Made by a program: the position numbers and the translations under genes
In this document: positions 12,301-23,910 of the stretch, one piece after another
Position numbering within the stretch: position 1 is the first letter of the stretch
Layout of the letters: each line of letters starts with the position of its first letter
NCBI GenBank assembly: GCA_038363925.1
Contig: JAQQWL010000005.1
Location: 3,100,001 to 3,164,000 of the forward strand
From: Apiospora phragmitis
Taxonomy: Eukaryota; Ascomycota; Sordariomycetes; Amphisphaeriales; Apiosporaceae
DNA: 64,000 nucleotides
Direction of reading: 5' to 3'
The notes under the pieces: generated by a model
The model's database searches: none
What the model was told of the DNA's origin: nothing
Seen by the model: the letters and a program-made list of their open reading frames with translations, nothing else

Positions 12301-12878
12301 CACGCGTGCCGCAGGCTGCCCCGGGCCCAACTTCCCTTAACCAACCCAAGATTATGGCTTGGAGGGAGATACTCAGCCTCCCGACGCTTCCCATGCGAGC
12401 AGAGAAATTTGAAGAGGCTCGGGTGCAGTATGCAGAGATGGATTCCGGCCTGTCAAATTGGTTGCTGCACATGCAGGGTCAAGCAAACGGTGTAAATGCG
12501 GCTGGATATGAGATGGACCTTCCGGCAGGCATGTCAGGCCCAGGACAGAGCCCGACTTCAGCAGGTGCACAGGCATCCGCGCAGCAACCATATTACCAGC
12601 AGTACCTCAACGCGAGCAACCCCAACCTCGCTTCGGCACCGCAGCCAGGCCTCGGCCGACAATCGACCGGGAACATGTTGCAAAGCCAACAGTCATCGAG
12701 CGGGTTTGGCGCACCTCACAACCAAGTAGGGACGAAGAGCAAGGAGCTGCTCCAAGCAGCAGCAGGCTTTGCCAACAAAGGCACCAGGACAGGTATCAAG
12801 TCAGGGATGAAATTGTTCAACAAGGGCAAGAGCAAGTTCCGAGGAGGGACGGGTAGTGGTGATAAGGTATTTCAATGA
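9368..12878 (+). CDS. Large low-complexity fungal protein (KW-EAK...YDGDDWGDDYDD)
   Basis: Conserved protein of Pezizomycotina, function not known to me. Exon 1 is 9368-9417 (MDGTYGNVYQGRTASP). A 98-base GTGAGC...TATAG intron (9418-9515) leads to exon 2, giving the family N-terminus NRTKTRKWVEAK followed by the acidic YDGDDWGDDYDD block. The body is about 1,100 residues, Ser/Pro/Gln-rich and mostly disordered. Islands include the basic RPADIYRRMEEEK, the hydrophobic RMSGFGEDFFG, RRFSWEGGPEE and, near the end, IMAWREILSLPT...MDSGLSNWL. A basic tail (GTKSKELL...KGKSKFRGG) closes it. Three frame changes occur in homopolymers: C5 at 10128-10132, G6 at 10386-10391 and AA at 11834-11835. Each is repaired by one base, so I treat this as one gene. 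A scaffold or trafficking role is only a guess from the disorder and short motifs. Confidence 0.83.
9418..9515 (+). other. Intron 1 of the low-complexity gene
   Basis: GTGAGC donor and TTTTTATAG acceptor. Removing it joins CCAAT to GATGCCT and extends the N-terminus by 17 codons with a conserved-looking MDGTYGNVYQGRTASP start. Without it the gene would begin at ATG 9517, directly after an AG, which is itself a sign of an exon boundary. Confidence 0.75.
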
Positions 12879-13917
12879 TTGTTTCTTCTCTTCATATGGA
12901 AAACCTACCTACCTATACCTACCTAGTATACTGCGTGTAGTATTACACATCTGGCTTGCAGGGGTGCATAATGTTCTCTTCCTTTTTTTCTTTTTCCTTG
13001 CACCTTCCCTCCCCACTATGGATCCTCTGGCTAGCGCCCACGACACCTTCTACGTACCGATAGAAGCCACCACGTGGGTGCGAGTCAGTCTGCAGCCGGG
13101 CTTACCTTATTCTTACTGCGCCATGAACGAAGAGGTGGACTGAAGAAGCCTCTTTCTGGTGAAGCTTACATACATACACATATGCACGGCTGCTGGCTGC
13201 TTACCTTGGGGGCCATTGGCCGAGGTTGCCGCTGTACCATGTTTCCATTCAGGAGTTCTAGAATCTCGACGATCGCGGGGGGCGGCTTCCTGCAAGTGTA
13301 TGCGAGAGTGAGAGAGCGAAAGAGCGAAAGAAAGCGAAATAAGAAGGGCGCAGCGAGAGGGAGAGAAAGAAATACTTAAGTATGTATTGGCCTAACTAGA
13401 GTGGATGATGGGTGGTTGAGATTGTGTCTGGTGTGTACGAATATAAAACATCCCCAAAGCAGAATGGAAGTCAGCCATGGCATGGCTACTTTCCTAGACT
13501 TGGCAATCTTACACGCCTCTCGCTTCCACTACCTCGAATCTAGTGGCATGACATGCACACTAACCAGGCCCTCCATCCCTCCAATCCTTCATTCCTCCTC
13601 CTACCTAGTCCCAAGTGGTTATGTTATACATGAGAATACCTAGTGCGTGAGATGACAGGCAGCGCTGACAGCTGTACATGCCCCCCAACCTGTTTATTAA
13701 GGTTTCTCTTGTTCGCTTCTTTCCTTCTAGTCCCACCCGTGTCGGATGCTTTCAGCAGCAATCAGCATCGAATACAACGGTCCAAGTGGGCTACTCCTTC
13801 AAATTTGCAATGCCTGTCCAAATCAAATGATGAGATCCAAGACATTGGGGTTTTATTAATAGACACTCTCTCCATTCTGGACACTCTGGAGCTTGAGCTA
13901 ATTGTTGACATATTTCA
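12879..13917. other. Intergenic spacer with simple repeats
   Basis: About 1 kb between the two low-complexity genes. It contains a CTAC/ACCT-type run at about 12901-12925 and a purine-rich GAGAGCGAAAG tract at 13303-13375. No coding signal is seen. It presumably carries the terminator of the upstream gene and the promoter of the next one. Confidence 0.45.
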
Positions 13918-14869
13918 ATGGATCTAGGATTTGCAGGCGTCGGGCCAGGCACCGACCCCGCCCACACTGCCTTCGACATCGGTACCCAGAAAACGAAATG
14001 AGCACCGTACCTCCCGGGGCTTTAGCGTCTGGAGATGGCGCAGGGAATCGGGGGTCACCTCGAAATTGAACCCTACCAGTACCACCAGCACTACAGGCTT
14101 TCATTGGCGACCGCGCCGCTTGCATGCAGATGCAGATGCACCCGGGCTGGGGCTGGGACTTGGTCATGGTCAGCAGCAGCAGCAACATCAGCCAACTGCT
14201 GCACCACCGCAACAAGGCAGCCATAAGCATTCTTATCTCTGCCATTGCTGCTCCAGCCGCACAAATCGACCCCAACAGAGGAGGTAGTGGCACCATCAGC
14301 AGCGGCAGCACCGTCAGCAGCTAGGGCCAACGGCAAGGCTCGTCCGGCTAGAATCTCCCAGTTCTCACTCCCCTTTTCTGTCTAGCATCTCACCGTTCAA
14401 ATCATTCGGTCGTAGCAACCCATCTTCTCCCGGGCAGCCGCCATCGTCAGTAACACCTAAAGGGGGTATATTGTCTGAAGCCCCAGTTTCTGTGAGAGAC
14501 AATCGCGACCGGGCCGCTACTGGCGACGAATACTCCCGAGTACAGCAAGCGCCTTTCCATTCGTCGGGCCATCCGCTAGACTCCATAGCGGCCCCGACCA
14601 CCGCCGCTGCACCCTCTTTACCTTCCTCCAGCCCAGCCTTTCGCGGTTGGGACGAACGCGACGACGAGCCTTATCTCCCTCAATTGGCACCGCCTGCCCC
14701 CATTAGCAAAACCCAGCCTACCTGGGATTCCTCCACAGGGACTCCTCTGTTCGAAGAAGAGGGTTTCGATCTCGACCCGCCCTTCGTAGGCCAGCGGCCG
14801 AGTCAGTTCTTCCCCGGTCGCGCCCGCGAACCTAAAACTCTTGCTCCGCATCTAACCACACACATATGA
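13918..14869 (+). CDS. Probable upstream coding segment of the 14.97-20.06 kb gene
   Basis: The stretch reads as protein in several frames: an ATG at 13918 opens MDLGFAGVGPGTDPAHT, then a His/Gln-rich piece (GHGQQQQQHQPTAAPPQQ), then from about 14342 a long clean frame (SPFKSFGRSNPSSPG ... FEEEGFDLDPPFVG) ending at a TGA at 14867-14869. That last frame is the same frame as the next ORF (ATG 14972), so only the TGA separates them. A CTAAC branch-like site followed by ATATGAAG at 14851-14871 would allow an intron that removes the stop. Composition matches the downstream protein. It could instead be a separate short gene or a translated leader, so the gene boundary is uncertain. Confidence 0.4.
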
Positions 14870-14971
14870 AGCCACAGACCGCATAATTGGGTCCAAGTAA
14901 CATCGCGAAAACCTTCCTTCGTCGCGCGCCCGTCTCGGCTACTGCCGACGACCCACGCCGGACCCGAGAGC

Positions 14972-17900
14972 ATGGCCGCCCCCATGGCTGCTACCTTCGC
15001 CGCCGACCCGCAATCCCCAGCTGAACCTAACATCCAACAACCGCCGTACCAACATCATCAACAACAGCAGCAGCAGCAGCCACGGCAACCCCCACCGCCC
15101 CCAACGCGACAGCAATCTTTCGGGCTTCCTTCTATTCCTCGAACAACGTCCTTTGGCTGGGGCAGTAAGAAAAGTTCGACGGAGGACGACGGAAGAGGCC
15201 CGTCCCCCGGCGCTCGATCGGACGGAAAAAGCCTACCGCCACCGCCGACCGAAGCCGACACATCGGGTGACGAGGACGCGTTTGCTCCAGAGTCGCGTGG
15301 CGCCTCGCCCATCGACAATTTCCCGCAGTCAGCCCCAGGGTCGCAGCCGTATTACGGCCATATCTCGGCTCAAGCACCGTCTTCTCCGTCGCAGCCTTCT
15401 GCTTCAATGTCGCACCACATTGTAGGCCAGATCGCTCCCAACAGTCCGATTGCGAACGGGTTTGGCCCGGGCCCGTCTCAGCAGGCTGCCAATGGCTTCG
15501 ATGCCTCTCAATCGGATGCGAATCGCAACTCGCCACGCATCCCAAGCGGCTTTCAGCGCTCGGCCATGGGTCGAGGCAGTCCTTCGATGAGCCAACCTGG
15601 TCAGATGCCCCGGCAAACTACATCACCTCTGATGCAGGGTCAGCCATTTATGGGGTCTTTGCGGCCCGGTGTGGTCTCGCCGGGGAACCCAGTCAGTCAG
15701 CTTCCACCCTCGCCGAGGTGGAACCTTCAAGAGTCACAGCTATCTGAGCCTCTCGTTACAAGAAAAACACATAGCCCTCAACCTGGGTACTATGCTTACG
15801 ATAAAGAAACGGGCGTGGAGTCTCAAGTCAGTACTGCCCCGCCGCAACCGCTTCAGCGGACGAGAAACAGTGGGCTGCCGCCGTGGCTGTCCAGAAATAC
15901 CCGGGGCTCTTTCCTGCTGGCGCCTCCAATCACCCGCAAAGCCAATCACCACCAGCACCCCGGCAGGATCAGATCCAGGTCACAGCAAGCCCACGGCAAG
16001 ATGCCGTGGCATTTTCAAGACCTGCAGCCAATGAATTTCAGCCGGGTGATGACAAAAATTTCAGGCGCAACCCAAGTCTCTCGAAGGGAAACGGGCGGCA
16101 AGTTCAATGGCCGAGGCAGCACCGAGGGGGCTGCAGGTTCAATACGGGAGGATGATGTTTCCGAGAGTAGTGATGTGCTAGGGTTTGATCAGAGAGAGCA
16201 AGCTAGACGCGTGTCTCTCCAGGTTCCGCAGAATCCTCCTGCAACCAACGGCAATCAGCCTCAATCGCAGCAGCTGCAGCATTTCAAAAGCGTCAGCGAG
16301 CATGTAGGAGGGCCTGAGGGCGGACCATACGAGGAGAAGAAGAAGAAATCTCTCTTTGGTGGGGCCGAGAAACAGCCATCGTTCAGTGTTGTCAACTCAG
16401 ATCCTTCCAGCACGAGGAACGATCCGCAGCCAGGCAAAGAGAATGGTCGCGGCGGTGCCAGAAAGAGATTGTCGGAGCTCAAGGGCATATTCAAAAACAA
16501 CGGACATGAAGAGGATCAGCTGGCGAAACCAAGTGCCCCTCATGCTCAAGCTCAAGCCGGCCGGGCTTCCATGTCGGATTCCCTTCGACCTCAACAGGGC
16601 GCTCAGGTGCCTCTGTGGCTTCAACAACCAGGTCGCCCTGGTCAGCCGGGCCTGAGCCCCGGTCCTTCACCACTTGCCCCCGCAGGCAGAGCCAGTATGC
16701 AGGAACCTGCACGCCCACCAGCAGGGATGCAGCCGCCAAATAATGGGGAGGACATCTCTAGGAAACCCTCTGGTGGTTTCCTTGGATTTCTCAATAACCG
16801 TCCAGGCTCGAGATCGCATGGGCAAGCGGCACTTGGCGGACAGTCTATGCCTCCGCAGGGCCAGCCATCGCCGCCACCTGGCCAGCAGCAGTTTCGCCCG
16901 GGTCAGATATCGCAGGCCGAAGCCCCTTTCGATACCCGTATGACAGGCGTCGGGCAATTTGCTGCTCCGCAACAGCAACAAAGCCCTCCTCTGGGGCGAA
17001 ACTCGCAGGGATTCGTTCATATGCCCGTGCAAGCAAATCAACGCCCGAAGATGATAACCATAGCAAGCGGGAGTGGGCAGGGTTCACCTAATCGGACTCG
17101 AGTATCTACACTGCCAGGCCAAGGAGGTGCTATAAATGCCCAGCAGCCTCAGCAAGATGTTTTTGCACCGAACCGACAAGGGGTCGTGTCGCCGCAACAG
17201 CGATCCTCCCGAGATGACCGACCCGCTCTCCCTTCGCAGCAGAATTCTTTTGCCTATGAGCGTCCAGATGAGCGCGAACTGCAACGACCAACAGGGGACA
17301 ACGAGGCTACTAGCACGTCGGCAGATGAAATCTCCCACGATCCAAGTGTACCAGCTTCGCCGTCCCTATCACGCAAATCTTCGCAAGAGGGAAGGCCAAG
17401 TATTGGCGGTGCGTCTCTTGGTACCACGCAACTCCCCGGCTAGAAAGCCGGTTGGGTCAGGTCCAGCAAGACAAGATCTAGGCAACCCCGTCACATCAGC
17501 CAATCCACCCACTGTCGTCACAACGCAGAATGCAGTTCCAGCGGCTCCCACTTCTAAGCTCCATCACGTCAAGTCGGACTCCTCAGTGACTGTAGAGCCC
17601 GTGGAGGACCATCCGGCCCTGAACGACCAGCCATCGCTGACGCACATTGTAGAGAAGGGCGGATTCGGGCATGGACGTCAACTGTCAATTCCCACCCCGT
17701 CTATCTTTTCAGTTGCGCAGACCCAGTCGCCGATAAGCCAAGATGCCAATAGGTCTTCGGGTCATTCTCTACACCAGCAGGTCTCGCCCAAACCCTCGAC
17801 TGGCTTCAACGTGCAGGCACCAAACGCGGCAGCTCCGGCGGACAGACAACAACCAGCTGGGACTCAGCCTGGCAATGCTCCTGGTCTTTCCCCGGGCCTT

Positions 17901-20056
17901 GCTCCGCCGCAACCTCCACACGCCCAGAGCTGGGGGCCCCAGGACCTGTCACGGCCAGGGACCATGCAGGGCTCTGCACCTCAGCAACAGAACCCGCAAC
18001 AGGTGCAAAACCAGTGGCGGTCGCAGACAGGCCCTGCTCCAGAGCATCAGAAGCCCGAGCATCAGAAGAGTACGATGTCAAAGTTCTTCGGTGGTTCTAA
18101 GAAACAGCAGGCGGCTCTTCAGCCCTCGAATTCTTCGGCACAGTCCAAGGAAAGCACCAAGGAGAAGTTGAAGAGCGTGTTCAAGCGAAGCTCGAAGCTC
18201 CCGGAGCCGAACCAACAGCAGCTACAACAGCAACAGCAACGTCCCCAAGGCCAACAGCAGCAAATGCCTATGCATATGATGCAAGGCGGCCGTGGTATTC
18301 CGGGTCAGCCTATGCCAATGGGAATGCAACGTCCTCCCATGGGACCCAACGGTTCTCCTCAATGTTCATTCCCCGGGCCTGGCCAGGCTCCTGGCCCTAT
18401 GCAGGCTGGTCAAGGCCGGGGTCAAATGCCGCCTCAGATGATGCATCCAATGCAGGCTGGGCGGGGACAAATGTTTCTTCCTGCTCAGATCCCTCCTCAG
18501 ATGCTCCAGCAGATGCAATTGCAAGCTGGTCGTGGACAACAAATACCCCCTCACATGATGGCTGGAATGCTCGCAGGTCGGGGCCAACCACCACCACCGC
18601 AGCAGCCAAGGGGTGGGGGCCGTGGCCAGGAACCTCAGTATGCGCAAGTTCCCATTCCTCAAGGGTACCAGCCCGTGCATGGTTACGGTAACACCGGTGG
18701 AATGGCTTTCTCGCCGTACATGTATGGACAGCAATTCCAAGGTTACCCGGCGTCAATGCAGCAACAGCAGCAGTTTGGTCCAAGCCCTTCCAACTCGCCG
18801 CCTCCAGCCCAATCGCCGTTTGGCCCGGCTCAACCGCAATTCCAAGGGGGTATGCAAATGGGTGTGGCTCAAGGCCCTCCTCAGCAACAGTTCGCCCAGG
18901 CTCAGGGATTTCCTCAGGGTCAGCCTCAACCTAGTCCGAACCTTTCACAGAGTCCTCCGCCGCCGCAGTCAATGATGCAGAGCCCGCCACCTCAAGGCCA
19001 ACAGCCCGGTGGCCCGATTCAGTCATTTGCGGATAATCAACGCCGAGTCATTTCGCCTGAAAGTTCGCAGGACGTGGCCCCAGCAGACCCTTCGTCGCGC
19101 GTCAGTAGCATGTCGCCTCAGAACGACGGCGGTATGTCCAAGCCAAACCTACAGCATATTGCCACAGCTCTGAATGCGCCGCAGCAGTCGCAGCAGCAGC
19201 AGCCAAATCCTCAAATTCAGCATCCTGGCTCCCCTCAAAACTCCTCTGCCTGATTCCGCCGCCACTTTCTCTCCTGTCAATCCTGCCGCTGGCCGTCTTC
19301 CGAATCCGCCTGCGCCCGCAGCGGAATCGGTGCATGAGTCGGTGTCTACTACTGACAAAGGAAACGTCAGTGACATCAGCCACACACCTTCACCTCGAAG
19401 TGGCGTGAACGGTCCTGGTGTCGCCATGACTCACAACATTCCGGTCGCCGACGAACGTACGCAAGGCGTCTCACTAAGCCCAGATCCATCTCGAACTGCT
19501 CATCACCAGGTGTCTAATCCTACGCTGAATATCAACGTCGACAAGGCCAATAGCCAATCGTCTGACACGGAGGATATATATGACGCTACGCCCCGCAAGG
19601 TCCGATCCCCTGGTGATCAGATTTATGACAGCAAGAACAACCATGCGGTGGTTGTGGGCGCTGCAGCTGTGGGAGGCGCGGCTGTCGGCATCACTGTCGG
19701 CACCGCGTCGCAGGAAGACATGGCGCATACTGGTAGCTACTTCGTGGAACCACCGAACGGTGGGAACCATGATCCCACGGTTGGTGGTTCGCCATCTGTT
19801 GCTACGGGGTCTTCGACCCCGGCCGTCCTGGGAGTACACTGCCACACCGCCCTACGACCATACGGGCGCGCAACAGCAACCACAGTCCCCGCCACCTGCG
19901 GAGCCTGAGGAGAAGATTCTTGTTGACCAACCCGTCGAGTTGGCTGCCGCTCCAGATGACCTGGATGACGGTATGCCCGTCATGAGCGCCACGTCATACC
20001 CTGGACAAGAATGGAATCCATATGGGTATGGCGAGTTTGGCGACTTTGATGGTTAA
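14972..20056 (+). CDS. Very large Gln/Pro-rich fungal protein
   Basis: About 1,690 residues of low-complexity sequence; function not recognised. The N-terminus has poly-Gln and poly-Pro, then SFGLPSIPRTTSFGWGSKK. The body has basic islands that recur (EEKKKKSLFGG, RKRLSELKGIFKNNG, TMSKFFGGSKKQQ, KEKLKSVFKRSSK) embedded in Gln/Pro/Gly/Met-rich runs, including repeated GRGQ-P-M units around 18.4-18.6 kb. It ends with an acidic/aromatic tail, GQEWNPYGYGEFGDFDG. Frame changes near 15890, at GGG 16093-16095, near 17420, at AAAA 19237-19240 and at GG 19821-19822 all restore a plausible continuous protein with one-base corrections. The repeated K/R-rich FFGG/VFKRSSK islands look like membrane- or partner-binding short motifs, which is inference. 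It neighbours another low-complexity gene on the same strand. Confidence 0.78.
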
Positions 20057-20913
20057 CTCGATCGGGTTCACTTTCTTGTCGATGCATTTCGGTCAAAACG
20101 ATGCAAGCTCTAATCAACTTCCATAGCCACGAAGCGCTTTTCATGACCTACGCATCATGACGACGCTCTTGCGATTTTTCACGATTTCTGGATATACCTG
20201 CTCGCATGTTTGAAGAAGCATGTTGTCTGTTCGATTCTGTTATTCAATTGCGAAATACCAAAAGCCACATACCCCTATATCGTTCTTCTAGCATTTTCAG
20301 TCATTTAACTTTCTTTTACTACACTACATACTTGGATATCTGACATAGAGCGCCTGGGGCGGCGAATGCTATCTGCCTAGCCTGCAAACAGATATCGGAG
20401 GAAGGCAGGGGTGGTAAGAAGGAGGATACAATAATCTCTAGACCAGCGTGTATACCAATCATTTAATTTGACAGCCTAACAAAAATCTTAGCTACCATGA
20501 CTGACGGAGCAACCGCCCTCGCCGTGTGAACCGAATAAAGTGACAGAGAAGGCCTCGAGACCTTTCTTTGTCTGTATGGCGAACAAACCGAAAAGGATAT
20601 AACTACAATGCTCCTTGAGAACTGAAACGCCTCCTCCTTTATCTCTCCGCTACAGTACCAGACCAATGTTTCGACATTGTCATTGTTCCACTGATAATAT
20701 TTTCCTATAATTTTACCCGTGTCGGAACAACCACATCGTTTGACTTCTGGTCAATTTCTCGGTACTTCTTTCGGTGTCTGCGATCAATACCCAACACACA
20801 CGGTCGGCCACATTCGCAGTCGAGCGACACAAAGACATAGGAGCCCGAACCAAGTCCCACCACCACCACCTCTTTCAGGCAGGCCAGCATCAATCATCCT
20901 CATCCCATCCAGG
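20057..20913. other. Intergenic spacer
   Basis: About 0.86 kb of AT-richer sequence between two plus-strand genes. It holds the 3' region of the Gln/Pro-rich gene and the promoter of the next. Nothing else is recognised. Confidence 0.45.
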
Positions 20914-22052
20914 ATGTCGTCCTCAAGCCCATTCACCAGCCACCGGTCATTGCCCCTTCCACTCCACCCGAAGAAGCACCGGCCCGCGCCCGCGTCGCTG
21001 CCCGCCTTCTACGGCGTCATCGCGAGCCGCCAGAATGACGAGGTCGCGACCCAGTTCTCGACGGCCGCCGTCAGCGGCGTCTTCGCCCACGCCCGCAACA
21101 GCCACCTGCCGCCGCGCAGCGGATCGGCCGCCCGCTCCAGCACGCCGGCGCCCCGCGCAGCCCCTTCTGGGCCGCGGACCGCGTCGTCGCCGGCAGCAGC
21201 GCCGACGACAGCCGCCACCCGCTCGTCGCACCCAAGCCACTCGTCCAGACGGCGCTGGCCGCGCCCGCGTACACGCCCTCCTCGGCGGCGGCGGCGAGGG
21301 CTTTGGGGATGCACGAGACGCGCGTCAGGTGCTTGTTGGTGAGGGATCGGCAGCGCGACGAGCTGCGGAGGCGGAGGAAGATCGTGCGGGAGCGGAAGCT
21401 GGTTGCGGAGCAGCAGCGGAGAGTCAGGGAGGCGCGGGAGAGGGTGCTGGCGGAGGAGATGGCAAGGCGGGAGCGGCAGCGGCTGCAGGTGCGGGGCGAG
21501 GAGCTGCGGCAGATCCGGCACAAGGGGCACAATAGTATACCCTACGACTACGGCGACGACTCGTCCGACACATCGGAACGGCCGCCACGACTGGAGCCGT
21601 CGGTCCCAAAACGCTCCGCGCTCAAAAAGTACAGCAGCAGCGGCCACCCCACGACCAGCACGAGCCGGTCGAACAAGCCACCCCACCACCACCCCCTCCG
21701 CGTGCGCTTCCGTCCCGACACCTCGCTGGGCGAGGACCTCGAGTCGACGGACCTCGTGCCGCACCGCGGCGACGACCACGCGACGAACCAGCGCGCGTAC
21801 CAGGCCGTGCACGAACCGCGGGCGCTGGGCCTGACGCCGCTGCAGTACCGGGACCACCGGCGGCGGGCGCACGAGCGGACCGTCGTGCAGATGCAGGAGC
21901 GGCGGCGGGTCGCGCGGAACGGCGGGGCCGAGCGGGACTTTTGGATGCAGCAGGAGCGGCTTCGTCAGGCGATTTTGGACGTCGAGGACGAGGAAGAGGA
22001 GGATGTGGTAATGTTTGGGATGCCGGGGGTGGATGGGGAAGGGGCTCGCTGA
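20914..22052 (+). CDS. Charged coiled-coil protein, unknown function
   Basis: Not recognised. The ATG at 20914 starts MSSSSPFTSHRSLPLPL, followed by an ordered-looking LPAFYGVIASRQNDEVATQFSTAA segment. After a frame change near 21150-21165 the protein continues PFWAADRVVAGSS and a long Arg/Glu-rich helix (RQRDELRRRRKIVRERK through ERVLAEEMARRERQ), a probable coiled coil of about 70 residues. It then has a polar linker with SALKKYSSSG, a second charged helix, and an acidic end (DVEDEEEEDVVMFG). Total length is about 380 residues. The opposite strand also has a long ORF here, but it is His/Pro/Leu-only and is a shadow of the GC-rich codons. Known only as a hypothetical type; a cytoplasmic or nuclear structural role would be a guess. 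Confidence 0.62.
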
Positions 22053-22587
22053 GCTAAAAAGCGACTGCAGCGGCAGCAAGTGAGTATGAAAACGACCGTG
22101 AATGAGTGCATGGCCCGGCGGCACACTTATGCGTGTGTGAACGGCCTCATTCCTTGCTGCGTTCTTTTACTTGAACTTACCAATCTCTCGCTCTGGAAGA
22201 CATGACTTGATTGGAGAAATGAAGGGGTTACTGATATGAATAATTATGACTTGGGATATGTTTTAGCATGATGCGAGCGATTGAGATTTCACGATATACC
22301 CCCTAAATATTTTCGAGGATAGAAAAAAGCATTTGCAAATGTCTCATTCATTCTACATTCATTCTGACCTTCCAAGGGCTGTATCTGTATTCTTCCGTAG
22401 CTACTTGTGAACTGAGTTGGATATGTAAGGCCTTTCCTCATCTAAACACATTCCCTTCGATGATTTCATCATGCTTGGGTTCTTGCTTTCCTTCGTTGGT
22501 TCATTCATTGCCATGCAGATAATGCCCAACCATCATACAAGTCACTCAATCCTTGGCACAACACCTCTCCACTCTGATTGATTGGAA
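22053..22587. terminator. Convergent 3' intergenic region
   Basis: 535 bases between the 3' ends of two convergent genes. AT-rich, so both polyadenylation regions should lie here. No specific hairpin or other element is identified. Confidence 0.4.
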
Positions 22588-23910
22588 TCAATGATCCCGG
22601 ATGTACGAAGCCCGTGCCAGAGCCTCGCCCTGGACCCTCCAAACATCCGTCGCCTGACGCACCAGCTCCGGGCCGAACTCCTCGATCATGTCCTCCACGC
22701 TCGGCTCCCCCTGACCAAATGCCGCGGCGACCTTTGCCTCGCTTTCTTCTGCTGCGCCGCCATCGCTTCCGAATGTCGCGGCCTTCTAGACCGCCTTCCA
22801 CTTGGCGACGGCGGCCACGGCCTCGGGGTGCGCGCTGTCGACGCCCGTGGCGACCAGGTAGAACGAGGAGCGAGTCGTGTGGCTGACGCGCGGCTTGTGC
22901 AGGCGCACCTGACCGGAGAAGCGCGCGAAGCGCCGGACCGTGCACAGCGTGTTCCACGCCTCGGTCTTGTGCAGAAGCACGACCATGGTGCCGCCGGGCT
23001 TGAGGTGCTCGAGGCCGAGGGCGAGCTGGACGTACTTGAGGCGGTAGGGCTCGTAGAGTTCTCGGTAGTTTTTGTTCTTGTTTCTGTCGCTGTTGTCGGA
23101 CGACGGGCCTACGACGCCGCTTCTGTCTTGGGTCCGGAGGACGTGGCCGTCGCAGAGAACGAGGTTGAAGGCGTCGGCCTCGTCGAGCTGGCGCGGCAGG
23201 AACTTGGCGGCGTCCGGGTGGTCGGCGGGGACGTCGGCCACGCCCATGTCCTCGGCCAGCATGGTGACGTCGAGGAACTTCATGCATCGCCTGCGGGAAG
23301 GGGTTCAGGAGGTTCTTATATCCTCCGTCGGCGGGGTCCAGGCTGAAGCCGACGGCGGCGCAGCCCGGGTTGAGGCGCATGGCCGTGTTGAGGAAGCCGC
23401 CGGGCGCGGCGCACAGGTCCAGGACGCTGCAGGGGCGCGCGGGCATCGTGAAGGCGCCCGTGACGAGCTCGAGCTCGTCGGCGATCCGGCCCATGAGCTT
23501 GTAGTTGAACTCGGACACGTCCTTGCCAAGGTTGTCGGCGCGCTTTCGCTGCTCTTGGAAGGCCTTGTCGCCATCGGAACTCTGCCATCCCTATGAACAA
23601 CAATACCAACAAGGGTTTCGAGTCAGCAACTTCTACGTACCTAGCTGGTAGAGCCTCGAGAGAAAGAGGACGATGCTTCATTTGGGGGGTATTTACCTTG
23701 CGTCGAAGGTCAGAAAGCGTTCGGAACTCATCGCACTCCATCAGGCAGATACTTGACCACCGCGCTGGTTTTCTCGTCAATCTCCCGCTGGGCAAGATGC
23801 GATGCTTGGTATTCTGGGGGACACAGGCCAACGCGGACGAGGGTGTAATCATGGCTAGGTCCACCACCGCCGCTGTCCTGAGACGAAGAGTCTATGGAGA
23901 TGTGCTTCAT
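22588..23910 (-). CDS. FtsJ-like S-adenosylmethionine-dependent methyltransferase
   Basis: RNA ribose-methyltransferase-like fold (FtsJ/RrmJ family). Exons are 23910-23697 and 23590-22588; intron 23696-23591 (GTAAAT...TTCATAG). After the N-terminal segment DYTLVRVGLCPPEYQAS and MECDEFRTLSDLRRKGWQ comes the SAM-binding motif I, CSVLDLCAAPGGFLNTAM. Then follow the acidic FNLVLCDGH strand, the KPGGTMVVLLHKTE strand carrying the catalytic-type Lys, and a C-terminal helix (FGPELVRQATDVWRVQGEAL) ending RASYIRDH. One-base frame changes occur at about 23741-23750 and 23281-23290. An in-frame TAG at 22788-22786 interrupts KAV-KAATFG where Trp would be expected, with 66 further good codons to the TGA at 22590-22588. 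The substrate RNA is unknown; many fungal members are uncharacterised. Confidence 0.85.

Noticed and set aside
21009..22124. 371-codon minus-strand frame opposite the coiled-coil gene
   Set aside because: His/Pro/Leu/Arg-biased composition with no domain; the plus strand has a proper start, helix and acidic end.
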